NCBI GenBank assembly: GCA_019234815.1 | Contig: JAFALA010000056.1 | Coordinates: 1-49,159, forward strand | Length of the DNA stretch: 49,159 bases | Reading direction: 5' to 3' | Source: Burkholderiaceae bacterium | GTDB taxonomy: Bacteria; Pseudomonadota; Gammaproteobacteria; Burkholderiales; Burkholderiaceae_C | Shown: positions 1 through 9,111 of the stretch, one piece after another | How positions within the stretch are numbered: the stretch's first letter is position 1 | Layout of the letters: each line of letters opens with the position of its first letter | The notes under the pieces: generated by a model | Seen by the model: the letters and a program-made list of their open reading frames with translations, nothing else | Told to the model about the DNA's origin: nothing | Database searches by the model: none | Program-made: the position numbers and the translations under genes

Positions 1-93
1 TGGCGGAGTCGGAGAGATTCGAACTCTCGATGCAGGTTTTGCCCACATACTCCCTTAGCAGGGGAGCACCTTCGGCCACTCGGTCACGACTCC
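1..93 (-). tRNA. tRNA-Ser (anticodon GCU)
   Basis: Read on the minus strand, this folds as a complete class II tRNA. The 7-bp acceptor stem pairs GGAGTCG with CGACTCC, followed by discriminator G and an encoded CCA. The anticodon stem CTCCC/GGGAG encloses CTGCTAA, which gives anticodon GCT (bases 57-59). A long variable arm and the T-arm GAGAG-TTCGAAT-CTCTC fit serine. It decodes AGC/AGU. It lies directly downstream of lysC on the same strand. Confidence 0.97.
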
Positions 94-106
94 AGCTGAG
101 CCATGC

Positions 107-134
107 AGTATAGCAGGGCTTAGCCCTGTCTCAA
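107..134 (-). promoter_or_regulatory. Probable sigma70 promoter for tRNA-Ser, overlapping the lysC stop
   Basis: On the minus strand, TTGAGA (129-134) and TATACT (107-112) are separated by 16 bases. Transcription would start about 7 bases before the mature tRNA 5' end at 93, as expected for a tRNA gene. The -35 box overlaps the last codons and stop of lysC. The spacer holds a short inverted repeat (CAGGGCT/AGCCCTG) that could also act as a weak lysC transcript end. Confidence 0.6.
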
Positions 135-1399
135 CTGTTTTGTTGGTCGAGCTCGAAAACTTTGTGCAGCGCGCGGACGGCGAGCTCCATGTATTTTTCG
201 TCGATCACGACGCTGGTCTTGATCTCGCTGGTGGTGATCATCTGGATGTTGATGCCCTCCTCGCTCAGGCAGCGGAACATCTTGGAGGCCACGCCCACGT
301 GCGAGCGCATGCCGATGCCGACGATGGACACCTTGCAGATGTGGGCGTCGCCGCTCACCTTGGCTGCGCCGGTGGCCGGAGCCACGACCTTTTCCAGCAG
401 CTCGACCGTGCGGGCGTAGTCGCCGCGCGGCACGGTGAAGCTGAAGTCGGTGCGGCCGTCGTGGGAGACGTTCTGGATGATCACGTCGACATCGATGTTG
501 GCCTCGGCCACCGGTCCCAGGATCTGGAACGCGATGCCGGGTTTGTCGGGCACGCCCTGCAGGGTCACCTTGGCTTCGTCGCGGGTGAATGCGATGCCGG
601 ACACGACGGCTTGTTCCATTTTTTCATCCTCTTCAAAAGTGATCAGGGTGCCGGACTTGGCTTCCTCTTCGATGGCGATGTCCCAGGGCGTGAAGCTGGA
701 CAGCACGCGCAGCGGCACACGGTACTTGCCCGCGAATTCCACCGAACGGATCTGCAGCACCTTGGACCCCAGCGAGGCCATTTCCAGCATTTCCTCGAAG
801 CTGACGGTATGCAGGCGGCGCGCCTCGGGCACGATGCGCGGGTCGGTCGTGTAGACGCCGTCCACGTCGGTGTAGATCAGGCACTCGTCGGCCTTCATGG
901 CAGCGGCAATCGCCACGGCCGAGGTGTCGGAGCCGCCACGGCCCAGCGTGGTGATGTTGTTGTCTTCGTCAACGCCCTGGAAGCCGGTGATCACCACCAC
1001 CTTGCCCTGGGCCAGGTCGACGCGCACGCGCTCGTCGTCGATGCTCTCGATGCGGGCCTTGGTATAGGCCGAGTTGGTGGCCACCGGCACCTGCCAGCCG
1101 GTGTAGCTGACGGCGTCCATCCCCTCGGCCTGCAGCGCGATGGCCAGCAGGCCCACTGAAACCTGCTCGCCGGTCGCGGCGATCATGTCCAGCTCACGAT
1201 TCAGCGCGGCGCTGGAGGCGGCGGGAGAAAGCTCCTTGGCGAGGCCCAGCAGGCGGTTGGTCTCGCCGCTCATGGCGGACGGCACCACCACCATCTGATG
1301 CCCGGCGCGCGCCCATTTGGCCACCCGCTTGGCGACGTTGCGGATACGGTCGGTGGAACCCATCGAGGTGCCGCCGTATTTATGAACAATCAGTGCCAT
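131..1399 (-). CDS. lysC: Aspartate kinase
   Basis: Aspartokinase catalyses ATP-dependent phosphorylation of L-aspartate, the first step toward lysine, threonine, methionine and diaminopimelate. The 422-residue protein starts MALIVHKYGGTSMGS, whose KYGGTSMG is the family N-terminal motif. The amino-acid kinase domain covers about residues 1-240, including a GRGGSDTSAVAIAAA substrate loop. Two ACT domains follow (about 265-420), typical of monofunctional lysine/threonine-sensitive enzymes. An upstream in-frame extension of 20 residues is possible, but the family start is the ATG at 1399. The 159 bases up to tilS contain a TAGAAT-like hexamer (minus strand, 1466-1471) that could be a -10 box, without a clear -35. 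Confidence 0.97.
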   Translation of the reverse strand: MALIVHKYGGTSMGSTDRIRNVAKRVAKWARAGHQMVVVPSAMSGETNRLLGLAKELSPAASSAALNRELDMIAATGEQVSVGLLAIALQAEGMDAVSYTGWQVPVATNSAYTKARIESIDDERVRVDLAQGKVVVITGFQGVDEDNNITTLGRGGSDTSAVAIAAAMKADECLIYTDVDGVYTTDPRIVPEARRLHTVSFEEMLEMASLGSKVLQIRSVEFAGKYRVPLRVLSSFTPWDIAIEEEAKSGTLITFEEDEKMEQAVVSGIAFTRDEAKVTLQGVPDKPGIAFQILGPVAEANIDVDVIIQNVSHDGRTDFSFTVPRGDYARTVELLEKVVAPATGAAKVSGDAHICKVSIVGIGMRSHVGVASKMFRCLSEEGINIQMITTSEIKTSVVIDEKYMELAVRALHKVFELDQQNS

Positions 1400-1558
1400 G
1401 GAAGTCTTTGATGACGCGGTAGGAAAGGAGAAACTATTCAGGCTGCGCCGCGGTCGCAAGGGTCGATTCTAATGGGGCGGACCCTGAAAGCAGGCTTCTG
1501 GCCAGAGGCCGCCCGCTATCGCAACTCAAGAAGTGAGCTTTCGCTGGGGGGCCGGAAT

Positions 1559-2944
1559 TCAGCGCTCGGGGCGCCAACTCAGGCTCAACTGAACCTGGCC
1601 GGCTGGCGCGAGCATGCGGGCATCGCAGCCCAGGCCCGGCACCCAGAGCAAGCGGTCCTGCGCGAACAGCAGCGGCCCCGCGCGTCCGGACACCGGCACG
1701 CCGGCCGCCTGCCACGATTTCTTGAGGCTGCGCGGCATTGACCGGGTGTGCTGCTGAAACTGCTCTCCGCCACGGCGCACGCGCATCTGCGCCCGGGCCA
1801 GCAGATCTGGCGCCACGCCGCCCTGCTCCACGCGCTGCACCTGCCAGGCCCCCTGCCAACCAGGACAGGGATGAACGCCTTCGCAGCTCAAATCCAGCGT
1901 GAGTTCCGCAGCATGTTCCACCGGCACTGGGAGGGACCGCAGCGACAGGACGTCACGGTACAACTCCAGCTCGAATTCGCCCGCCGGCCAGCGGGCCGTG
2001 CGTCCACTGGCGAGCGTCTGCGGCAGCTCAGTCAGCAGGCGCTGCACCAGGGTGGTCGGCGCAGGCTGCCGCAAGCCCAGCGCCAGCCAATGCCTGAGCA
2101 GGTTGGCGGCGCGTGCCTCGGAGAGTTCCAGCAAGGCGGCCAAAGGCAGGCCGGCGTCTGTCATCCATTGCACCAGGTCCGATTCGGCGACCTCCTGCTG
2201 AAGGGCCAGGCTTTGCTGGGCCCACTGGCCGGCGCGCGCCAAGCTGGACTCGGCGTGGTCGAAAGCCTGCCGCAAAGCGGGCCAGACCTCGAGCCGCAGG
2301 CGGTTGCGGGCATAGCGCCGGTCGGTATTGCTTTCGTCCTCGATGTGGCTCAGGCCCTTGGCCCGCACGTACGCCTCGATCGCCTCGCGCGGCTGCTGCA
2401 GCCAGGGCCGGGTCCAGCACAGGCCGTCGCGCCATTGCCGCGCGGGCATGCCCGCCAGTCCGGCCGGGCCGGCGCCGCGCAGCGCCTGCAGCAGAAAAGT
2501 CTCGGCCTGGTCGCGGCGATGGTGCGCCAGCAGCAGCAGCTTGGCGCCGCATTCACGGGCCATGTCGCTCAGGGCCGCGTAGCGCTGCATGCGCGCCCAG
2601 GCTTCGACGCTCTCGCCACTTTGCGGCTCGCCCGCCAGGCGGCGGCATAGCAAGGCCACCGGCAGGCCCTGCGCGGCCCAATGCTGAACCTGGGTCTCGC
2701 AATGGCGCAGCCAGTCGTCCGCATTGGGACTCAAGCCATGGTGCACGTGCAGGCCGAAGACCCGGGGCGCTGTGCCGAATTCGGCGGCCATTGCCGCGCA
2801 GGCACTGGCGACCGTGTGCAGCAGCGCGGTGGAATCGAGTCCACCGCTGTAGGCCACGGCGATGGCGCCGGGCACGGCCGATGAGGCATCAGCCTCGAAG
2901 TCAGCCTCGGAGTCAGCGGTTCTTGGTGTCGCTGAATCGGCCAT
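1559..2944 (-). CDS. tilS: tRNA(Ile)-lysidine synthase
   Basis: TilS converts C34 of the tRNA-Ile CAU anticodon to lysidine, so that the tRNA reads AUA and is charged with isoleucine. It is essential in most bacteria. The 461-residue protein has the N-type ATP pyrophosphatase P-loop SGGLDST near residue 35. The PP-loop domain runs to about residue 220, and the TilS substrate-binding and C-terminal domains follow. The first 25 residues are acidic and probably not conserved. The ATG at 2944 lies inside the 3' end of accA (32-base overlap in another frame), so the two are likely translationally linked. No alternative ATG precedes the P-loop. Confidence 0.95.
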   Translation of the reverse strand: MADSATPRTADSEADFEADASSAVPGAIAVAYSGGLDSTALLHTVASACAAMAAEFGTAPRVFGLHVHHGLSPNADDWLRHCETQVQHWAAQGLPVALLCRRLAGEPQSGESVEAWARMQRYAALSDMARECGAKLLLLAHHRRDQAETFLLQALRGAGPAGLAGMPARQWRDGLCWTRPWLQQPREAIEAYVRAKGLSHIEDESNTDRRYARNRLRLEVWPALRQAFDHAESSLARAGQWAQQSLALQQEVAESDLVQWMTDAGLPLAALLELSEARAANLLRHWLALGLRQPAPTTLVQRLLTELPQTLASGRTARWPAGEFELELYRDVLSLRSLPVPVEHAAELTLDLSCEGVHPCPGWQGAWQVQRVEQGGVAPDLLARAQMRVRRGGEQFQQHTRSMPRSLKKSWQAAGVPVSGRAGPLLFAQDRLLWVPGLGCDARMLAPAGQVQLSLSWRPER

Positions 2945-3884
2945 AGGCCTGCAAGCGCTCGAAGCGGCGCTGCAGCAATTCGCTGGTCTTCAAGTCGCTG
3001 ACTTGGCGCAGCGCATCGGACAAGGCCCGCTTGAGGTTGGACGCCATCTGCTTTTGATCGCGATGCGCGCCGCCGACGGGCTCGTTGACGATCTTGTCGA
3101 TCAGGCCCATGGCCTTCAGGCGGTGCGCGGTGATGCCGAGCGACTCGGCCGCCTCGGGCGCGCGTTCCGACGACTTCCACAAAATGGAAGCACAGCCTTC
3201 CGGCGAAATCACCGAATAGGCCGAGAACTGCAGCATCAGCACCTGGTCGGCCACGCCGATGGCCAGCGCGCCGCCGGAGCCGCCTTCGCCGATCACGGTG
3301 GAAATGATGGGCACCTCGAGCTGCGCCATCTCGAAGATGTTGCGGCCGATGGCCTCGGACTGGCCGCGCTCTTCGGCGCCAATGCCGGGATAGGCGCCCA
3401 TGGTGTCGACGAAGGTGAACACCGGCAGGCCGAATTTCTCGGCCAGCTTCATCAGGCGCAGGGCCTTGCGATAGCCTTCGGGGCGCGGCATGCCGAAGTT
3501 GCGCAGCTGGCGCTCCTTGGCGTCAGCGCCGCGCTGGTGGCCGACGATCATGCAGGGTTGGCCGTTGAAACGGGCCAGGCCGCCGACGATGGCGGCATCA
3601 TCGGCAAAGTGCCGGTCGCCATGCAACTCCTGGAACTCGGTGAAGACGTCGGCGCAATAGTCCAGCGTCTGCGGGCGCTGGGGGTGGCGGGCAATCTGGT
3701 AGGTCTGCCAGGGCGCGACGCTGGAATAGATGTCCTTGGTGAGCTGCATGCTCTTCTTGGACAAGCGGTCGATCTCTTCGGAAATGTCGACCGCCGACTC
3801 GCTCTGCACGTAACGCAGTTCTTCGATTTTGCTTTCGAGCTCCGCAATGGGCTGCTCGAATTCAAGAAAGTGTTTCTTACTCAT
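2913..3884 (-). CDS. accA: Acetyl-CoA carboxylase carboxyltransferase subunit alpha
   Basis: AccA is half of the carboxyltransferase that moves CO2 from carboxybiotin on AccB to acetyl-CoA, giving malonyl-CoA for fatty acid synthesis. The 323 residues match the usual AccA length. The N-terminus shows the helical [18 protein letters not shown] start, followed by the crotonase-fold core with [34 protein letters not shown] and [15 protein letters not shown]. The partner AccD is not in this window; accB and accC lie together at 31542-33533. It precedes tilS on the minus strand and overlaps it by 32 bases. Confidence 0.97.
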   Translation of the reverse strand: MSKKHFLEFEQPIAELESKIEELRYVQSESAVDISEEIDRLSKKSMQLTKDIYSSVAPWQTYQIARHPQRPQTLDYCADVFTEFQELHGDRHFADDAAIVGGLARFNGQPCMIVGHQRGADAKERQLRNFGMPRPEGYRKALRLMKLAEKFGLPVFTFVDTMGAYPGIGAEERGQSEAIGRNIFEMAQLEVPIISTVIGEGGSGGALAIGVADQVLMLQFSAYSVISPEGCASILWKSSERAPEAAESLGITAHRLKAMGLIDKIVNEPVGGAHRDQKQMASNLKRALSDALRQVSDLKTSELLQRRFERLQAYGRFSDTKNR

Positions 3885-4004
3885 CCTGCCTTGCTTTCTC
3901 GGTGGTTACCCATAGGTATTGGGCTCACGACCGGCCTGGCTGCCGACGCGGTACACGCCTTCAGCCACCCGCTATTGTCGCTCCATTGCCCTTCAAACCA
4001 CCGT

Positions 4005-4682
4005 TCAATACTCCACGGGGAGGGGGTCCAGGCTGCGCCAAATGTACCATGTGGCCACCGAACGGTAGGGGGCCCAGGCCTCGCCCACCTCGCGCGCCTC
4101 GGCGCGCGACACCGGTTCGCCGGAGAAATAATTCAGGCTGATGCCCTTGAGCAGGCCCACGTCGTCGAGCGGCAGCACATTGGGACGCATCAGGTAGAAG
4201 ATCAGGAACATTTCGGCCGTCCAGCGGCCGATGCCGCGGATCGCGACCAGCTCCTCGATGATGGCTTCGTCGTCCATCTGCGTCCATTGCTGCACGTGCA
4301 CACGTCCGGCAAGGAAGTGCTCGGCCAGGTCGCGCAGGTACTCGACCTTGCGCGCCGACAGCCCGGCGCCGCGCAGCGCCTCCTGCGACAGGGCAGCCAC
4401 ATGCGCCGGCGCGATGGCCGTCGACTTGGCGCCCGGATCGGCCTGCATCAGCGCGGCGAAGCGCTCCCAGACCGACTGCGCCGCCTTGACCGAGATCTGC
4501 TGCCCGACGATGGAGCGCGCCAGGGTCGTGAACGCGTCGCCCCGGCTCTGCAGACGGGCCTCGCCGAACTTCGGGATCATCTTCTTCATGACCCGGTCGC
4601 GCTTGGACAGATGGCGGCAGGCCTCGTCCCAATAGTCAGGCGTCACTTCGGGCGTCGCGCCGATCGGTTTCACGGACACCAC
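4005..4682 (-). CDS. DNA-3-methyladenine glycosylase II, AlkA/HhH-GPD family
   Basis: This is a base-excision repair glycosylase expected to remove N3-alkylated purines from DNA. The 225-residue protein has the helix-hairpin-helix and GPD signature: LVAIRGIGRWTAEMFLIF followed by PLDDVGLLKG, in which the second Asp of PLDD aligns with the catalytic Asp. The SIVGQQISVKAA segment (about residues 58-69) is also typical. The gene begins one base after the cysS stop with GTG at 4682; in-frame GTG codons at 4679 and 4673 are alternatives. It is therefore probably cotranscribed with cysS. It lacks the N-terminal domain of E. coli AlkA and resembles the shorter family members. Confidence 0.9.
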   Translation of the reverse strand: MVSVKPIGATPEVTPDYWDEACRHLSKRDRVMKKMIPKFGEARLQSRGDAFTTLARSIVGQQISVKAAQSVWERFAALMQADPGAKSTAIAPAHVAALSQEALRGAGLSARKVEYLRDLAEHFLAGRVHVQQWTQMDDEAIIEELVAIRGIGRWTAEMFLIFYLMRPNVLPLDDVGLLKGISLNYFSGEPVSRAEAREVGEAWAPYRSVATWYIWRSLDPLPVEY

Positions 4683-4683
4683 C

Positions 4684-6069
4684 TCAGGCCTTCATCCAGG
4701 TCGTGCCGGTGGGCGAGTCCTTCAGCGCCACGCCTTGCGCCAGCAGCTCGGCGCGGATGCGGTCGGCCAGGGCAAAGTCGCGCGCCTCCTTGGCGGCGGC
4801 ACGGGCGGCGATCTGCTGCAGGATGTACGCCTCGTCCACGGCCGCACCCGCTTGCAGAAAGGCTTGCGGCGCCTGCTGCAGCAGGCCCAGGCAGGCGCCC
4901 AGGTGCTTGAGCAGCAGGGCCTCGTCCGGCGAGCGGCTGCGGTTCAGGCTGGACGCCAGTTCGAACAGCACGGCCAGGGCGCCAGGCGTGTTGAAGTCCT
5001 CGTCCATCGCGGCGCGGAACGCGGCCGCCTGCGGCTGGGTCCAGTCCAGGTCTGCGTCCTTGCCAGCGTCCGGGAGATCGATCCCGTCCAGCGCGGTGTA
5101 GAGGCGTCGCAAGGCCTGGCGCGCATCGTCCAGATTCGCGTCGGCGTAGTTCAAGGGGCTGCGGTAGTGGGTGCGCAGCATAAAGAATCGCAGCGTCTCG
5201 CCGTCGTACTCGTTCAGCACGTCCTGGATCGTGAAGAAGTTGCCGACCGATTTGGACATCTTTTCGTTGTCGACATTCAGGAAGCCGTTGTGCATCCAGA
5301 CATTGACAAAGGGATGGCCCAGCGCGCCTTCGCTCTGCGCGATCTCGTTCTCATGGTGCGGGAAGGTCAGGTCCATGCCGCCGCCGTGGATGTCGAAACG
5401 CTCGCCCAGCAGCGCGCAGGCCATCGCCGAGCACTCGATGTGCCAGCCGGGCCGGCCCGGACCGAAGTCGGAGGCCCATTGCGCGTCTTCGGGTTCGCTG
5501 GGCTTGGCGGCCTTCCAGAGCACGAAGTCCAGCGGATCGTGCTTGCCGTCGTCGACCGCGACGCGCTCGCCGGCGCGCAGGTCGTCCAGCGAGCGGCCCG
5601 ACAACTTGCCATAGCCCTCGAACTTGCGCACGGCGAAGTTCACATCGCCGTTGCCGGCTCGGTAGGCCAGGCCCTTGTCTTCCAGCGTGCCGATCAGGCC
5701 CAGCATCTGGGGAACAAAATCGGTGGCGCGCGGCTCATGCGTGGGACGTTCCACGCCAAGGGCGCCGATGTCGCGGTGCATGGCGGCGATCATCTCGTCG
5801 GTCAGTGCGCGGATCGAGATCTTGCGCTCCAAGGCGCGCTTGATGATCTTGTCCTCGATGTCCGTGATGTTGCGCACATAGGTGACGCGGTAGCCCGAGC
5901 TTTTGAGCCAGCGCTGCACCACGTCGAAAGCCATCATCATGCGGGCGTGGCCCACATGGCAGAGGTCGTAAATGGTCATGCCGCACACGTACATCCGCAC
6001 ATGGCCGGGCTCGATAGGGGCAAATGTCTCGACCGTACGGGTCAGGGTGTTGTAGATGCGCAGGGACAT
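4684..6069 (-). CDS. cysS: Cysteinyl-tRNA synthetase
   Basis: CysRS is a class I aminoacyl-tRNA synthetase that charges tRNA-Cys. All signatures are present in the 461 residues: the HIGH box as HVGHARMM (about 38-45), zinc ligands within [21 protein letters not shown] and [10 protein letters not shown], and the KMSKS loop as [11 protein letters not shown] (about 270). The length is normal. The ATG at 6069 gives the canonical [14 protein letters not shown] start. It heads a two-gene unit with the AlkA-type glycosylase. A TATACT hexamer lies on the minus strand upstream (6174-6179) without a convincing -35. Confidence 0.97.
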   Translation of the reverse strand: MSLRIYNTLTRTVETFAPIEPGHVRMYVCGMTIYDLCHVGHARMMMAFDVVQRWLKSSGYRVTYVRNITDIEDKIIKRALERKISIRALTDEMIAAMHRDIGALGVERPTHEPRATDFVPQMLGLIGTLEDKGLAYRAGNGDVNFAVRKFEGYGKLSGRSLDDLRAGERVAVDDGKHDPLDFVLWKAAKPSEPEDAQWASDFGPGRPGWHIECSAMACALLGERFDIHGGGMDLTFPHHENEIAQSEGALGHPFVNVWMHNGFLNVDNEKMSKSVGNFFTIQDVLNEYDGETLRFFMLRTHYRSPLNYADANLDDARQALRRLYTALDGIDLPDAGKDADLDWTQPQAAAFRAAMDEDFNTPGALAVLFELASSLNRSRSPDEALLLKHLGACLGLLQQAPQAFLQAGAAVDEAYILQQIAARAAAKEARDFALADRIRAELLAQGVALKDSPTGTTWMKA

Positions 6070-6105
6070 GAGATCTGAATGCTGACGCCAAGATCAAGCA
6101 TGGCG

Positions 6106-6132
6106 CGTCTGGGGCGTCTGGGGCGTCTGGGA
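6106..6132 (+). repeat. Three tandem 9-base repeats (CGTCTGGGG)
   Basis: The unit CGTCTGGGG occurs at 6106-6114 and 6115-6123, and as CGTCTGGGA at 6124-6132, in the divergent spacer between cysS and the TPR gene. No function is evident; it may be a slippage product. Confidence 0.85.
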
Positions 6133-6228
6133 CACTGGGCAGACCTTGTCCGCCGCACCGTAGAATCCGCGAAGTATAGCGGCTGGTTTTTACCTTAGCC
6201 CGACCAGTCAAACCCGAACCCACCACCC

Positions 6229-6789
6229 ATGTCCAATCCACTCCAGGCCCGGCGACGCTGGCGTTTTTCAGGTGTGCCGGCACTCGCCCTGGCGCTGCTG
6301 CTCGCGATCCCGCTGGCCGCTGCGGCCAGCGAGCTGGAAGCGGCTGAGCAGCAATGGCTGCTGGGCCAGAAGACCCGTGCCATCCAGACGCTCGACACCG
6401 CGCTGGCGCAGGATCCCTACAACCCCAAGCTGCGCTTCAACCTGGCCTTGATGCTGATGGAGGCGGGCAACAGCGCGCGCGCCGAAACCCTGTTGCGCGC
6501 CCTGACCGAGGACTACCCGGACCTGGCCGACCCCTTCAACAACCTGGCCGTGATCCTGGCCGCGCGCGGCGACCTGGACGGCGCCCAGGCCGCCTTGAAC
6601 CGCGCGCTGCTGCTTTACCCGCAGCACGCGCAGGCGCTGGAAAACCTGGGCGACGTCTACCTGCAGCAGGCGACGCGCAGCTATGAAGCGGCGCAGAAGC
6701 TGGGCCTGGCGGCGGCGCCCACCGTGGCCGCCAAGCTGAAGCTGACGCGCGAGCTGCTCGATCAGTTGCCCCGCCCTGGTGCACGCTGA
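6229..6789 (+). CDS. Exported tetratricopeptide-repeat protein
   Basis: This 186-residue protein begins with an Arg-rich n-region and a hydrophobic segment (about residues 15-33, ending near AAAAS). That is a probable Sec signal peptide, so it is likely periplasmic. The remainder is TPR-like helical repeats: NPKLRFNLALMLMEAGNSARAE, DPFNNLAVILAARGDLDGAQ and HAQALENLGDVYLQQA. Such proteins usually scaffold protein-protein contacts; the partner is unknown. It starts the plus-strand run with the periplasmic cyclophilin 49 bases downstream, so a folding-related role is possible but unproven. Confidence 0.8.
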   Translation: MSNPLQARRRWRFSGVPALALALLLAIPLAAAASELEAAEQQWLLGQKTRAIQTLDTALAQDPYNPKLRFNLALMLMEAGNSARAETLLRALTEDYPDLADPFNNLAVILAARGDLDGAQAALNRALLLYPQHAQALENLGDVYLQQATRSYEAAQKLGLAAAPTVAAKLKLTRELLDQLPRPGAR

Positions 6790-6838
6790 CGGTGCCCTCC
6801 CCCTTTTCACTTCTTCCCCCAACTCGGACCGACCCAAG

Positions 6839-7414
6839 ATGAAACCCCTGTCTTCACCCCGACGCCTGGCGATCGGCCTGCTGCTGGCACTGGCCAGCGT
6901 CGCCGGCTGGGCCCAGACCGTGCAACTGGTCACCACCGAAGGCGTCATCCGCATCGAGCTCGACGCCACGGCCGCACCGAAGTCGGTGGCCAATTTCGTG
7001 CAGTACGTCAAGGCCGGCTTCTACAACGGCACCATTTTTCACCGCGTGATCGAGAACTTCATGATCCAGGGCGGCGGATTCACTGAAAAGCTGCAGCAAA
7101 AACCCACCCGCGCGCCGATCCCGCTGGAAAGCCACAACGGCCTGAAGAACGTGCGCGGCAGCGTCGCCATGGCCAGAACCAACGTGCCCGACTCGGCCAC
7201 TTCGCAGTTCTTCATCAACACCGTCGACAATGACTTCCTCAATGCCGAGAACTCGCGCGACGGCCAGGGCTATGCCGTGTTCGGCCGCGTGATCGAGGGC
7301 ATGGACGTGGTCGACAAGATCCGCGCAGCCGCAGTCGAGAACCACGGCATGTTCCAGAACATTCCCAGCAAACCCATCATCATCACCAAGGCCATCCTGG
7401 AGCCCCAATCATGA
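6839..7414 (+). CDS. ppiA: Periplasmic peptidyl-prolyl cis-trans isomerase (cyclophilin type)
   Basis: This cyclophilin catalyses prolyl isomerisation in exported proteins. The 191-residue product has a signal peptide ([20 protein letters not shown], cleavage near GWAQ) and then a complete cyclophilin domain. Core motifs are [34 protein letters not shown] and [15 protein letters not shown]. The ATG at 6839 is chosen because an in-frame extension upstream would bury the signal peptide. Its last four bases overlap the start of the second cyclophilin (ATGA), indicating tandem duplication with separate cellular locations. Confidence 0.93.
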   Translation: MKPLSSPRRLAIGLLLALASVAGWAQTVQLVTTEGVIRIELDATAAPKSVANFVQYVKAGFYNGTIFHRVIENFMIQGGGFTEKLQQKPTRAPIPLESHNGLKNVRGSVAMARTNVPDSATSQFFINTVDNDFLNAENSRDGQGYAVFGRVIEGMDVVDKIRAAAVENHGMFQNIPSKPIIITKAILEPQS

Positions 7415-7914
7415 GCAAGACCGTTGAACTGACCACCAACCACGGCGTCATCCGCATCGAGCTGGACGCCGAAAAAGCGCCTGTCACCGTTGAGAACTTC
7501 CTGTCCTATGTCCGCAAGGGCCATTACGACGGCACGGTGTTCCACCGCGTCATCAAGGGCTTCATGATCCAGGGCGGCGGCTTCGAGCCCGGCCTGAAGC
7601 AAAAGCCCACCGACGCCACGATCCAGAACGAAGCCAACAACGGCCTCAAGAATGAGCACTACACGCTGGCGATGGCGCGCACCAATGCGCCGCACTCGGC
7701 CTCGGCGCAGTTCTTCATCAACACCACCAACAACGACTTCCTGAACTTCAAGTCCGAATCGCCCTCGGGCTGGGGCTATGCCGTGTTCGGCAAGGTGGTG
7801 GCCGGCACCGAAGTGGTCGACGCGATCGAGAAGGTCAAGACCGGCCGCAGCGGCTTCCATGACGACGTGCCTCGCGAAGACGTCGTGATCGAGCGCGCCG
7901 TTGAAATCGGCTGA
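7411..7914 (+). CDS. ppiB: Cytoplasmic peptidyl-prolyl cis-trans isomerase (cyclophilin type)
   Basis: The 167-residue cyclophilin has no signal peptide and is therefore cytoplasmic. It has the same core as its upstream neighbour: [37 protein letters not shown] and [17 protein letters not shown]. The start overlaps the ppiA stop by four bases, consistent with translational coupling. The length is normal for PpiB. Confidence 0.95.
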   Translation: MSKTVELTTNHGVIRIELDAEKAPVTVENFLSYVRKGHYDGTVFHRVIKGFMIQGGGFEPGLKQKPTDATIQNEANNGLKNEHYTLAMARTNAPHSASAQFFINTTNNDFLNFKSESPSGWGYAVFGKVVAGTEVVDAIEKVKTGRSGFHDDVPREDVVIERAVEIG

Positions 7915-8716
7915 GCTCGCACAGGGCGCACAAGGCCTGGCCGGGCGCGTGAACGCGCCCGCGGGCTGGCGCTCGGCGGACTTCCTCTCCGACCTGCACC
8001 TGGCCGCCAACACGCCGGCCACGCTGCAGGCGCTGCAGGCCCATCTGCGGCACACGCGCGCCGACGCCGTCTTTCTGCTGGGCGACATCTTCGACGCCTG
8101 GATCGGCGACGACGCGCGCGTCGAGGGCTTCGAGGCCCAGTGCTGCGCCATGCTGCGCGAAGCCAGCCAGCGCCTGCCGCTGTTCTTCATGGCCGGCAAC
8201 CGCGACTTCCTGCTGGGGCCGGACATGGCGGCCGACGCCGGCCTGCAGCGCCTGCAGGACCCCTGCGTACTGCAGGCTTTCGGCCGGCGCATCCTGCTCA
8301 GCCACGGCGACGCGCTGTGCCTGGCCGACCTGCCCTACCAGCAGTTCCGCCAGCAGGTGCATTCCCCGGCCTGGCGGCAGCAGGTGCTGGCCCAGCCGCT
8401 GGCATGGCGGCGCGAGCTGGCCAGGAACCTGCGCGGCGCGAGCCGGCAGAACCAGCAGGACTATTCGGAAAGCAACTGGGTCGACCTGGACGCGCCCGCC
8501 TGCATCCGGCTGCTGCAGGACAGCGGCTGCGAGCTGCTGCTGCACGGGCACACGCACCACCCGGCCGTGCACGAACTGAAGGCCGCCGAGGGCGGGCAGC
8601 CCGCGCTGACGCGCTGGGTGCTGTCCGACTGGGACTTCGACACCGCGACGCCGCGCGCCGACGTGCTGCGGCTGGACGCCGAGGGCCTGCGCCGCATCCC
8701 GCCGGAGCAGGGCTGA
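7901..8716 (+). CDS. lpxH: UDP-2,3-diacylglucosamine diphosphatase
   Basis: LpxH hydrolyses UDP-2,3-diacylglucosamine to lipid X and UMP, the fourth step of lipid A synthesis, at the inner face of the cytoplasmic membrane. The calcineurin-like metal-binding motifs are all present: [29 protein letters not shown] and HGHTHHP. The start is uncertain. An in-frame TTG at 7901 overlaps ppiB by 14 bases and gives 271 residues, while GTG at 7949 gives 255. Neither has a strong Shine-Dalgarno sequence. The conserved FLSDLHL lies well inside both forms. Confidence 0.92.
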   Translation: MKSAELAQGAQGLAGRVNAPAGWRSADFLSDLHLAANTPATLQALQAHLRHTRADAVFLLGDIFDAWIGDDARVEGFEAQCCAMLREASQRLPLFFMAGNRDFLLGPDMAADAGLQRLQDPCVLQAFGRRILLSHGDALCLADLPYQQFRQQVHSPAWRQQVLAQPLAWRRELARNLRGASRQNQQDYSESNWVDLDAPACIRLLQDSGCELLLHGHTHHPAVHELKAAEGGQPALTRWVLSDWDFDTATPRADVLRLDAEGLRRIPPEQG

Positions 8717-8988
8717 GGCTGCCAGCCCCGGAAGATGTCGAAGGGCTCGATCTTGCGCACGCGGCGCACCGCCATATCGCTCGAAATGACGGCGATCACC
8801 ACCACCATGCCGAAGGCCAGGCCCAGGTTCCAGTTGGTGATGATGGCGGCGTAGAACGGCAGGCCGTCGGTGAACACCATCTCGCCGTAATGGGCGACGA
8901 AGTCCGCGGCATTGACGGCCTTCATCCGGGCCTCGCCTTCGCCGAAATACTTGGTCAGCTTGCCGGCAACGATGGCTGCGCGCGTCAT
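8717..8988 (-). pseudogene. ABC transporter remnant: ATPase N-terminus fused to permease C-terminus
   Basis: From the ATG at 8988 the first 40 or so residues (MTRAAIVAGKLTKYFGEGEA...AHYGEMVF) look like the start of a LolD/MacB-type ABC ATPase. They stop just before the expected Walker A motif. The same frame then continues with TDGLPFYAAIITNWNLGLAF, a hydrophobic helix (GMVVVIAVISS) and AVRRVRKIEPFDIFRG, which resembles the extreme C-terminus of an FtsX-like permease. A single in-frame deletion across adjacent ATPase and permease genes would explain this. No stop follows FRG; the frame runs on antisense into lpxH. The stretch 8989-9111 holds no gene I can support. Confidence 0.7.
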
Positions 8989-9111
8989 GGGTGGGTCAAT
9001 GCGCCGTCCTGATTGGAATGACGATAGCCAGCGGGCTCCAGACTCACCTGATTTAGAGCAATTCCGGACCAAGCGAGCGGCCCGCCGTCTGTAAAGCTTT
9101 GCGAAGCCTCG

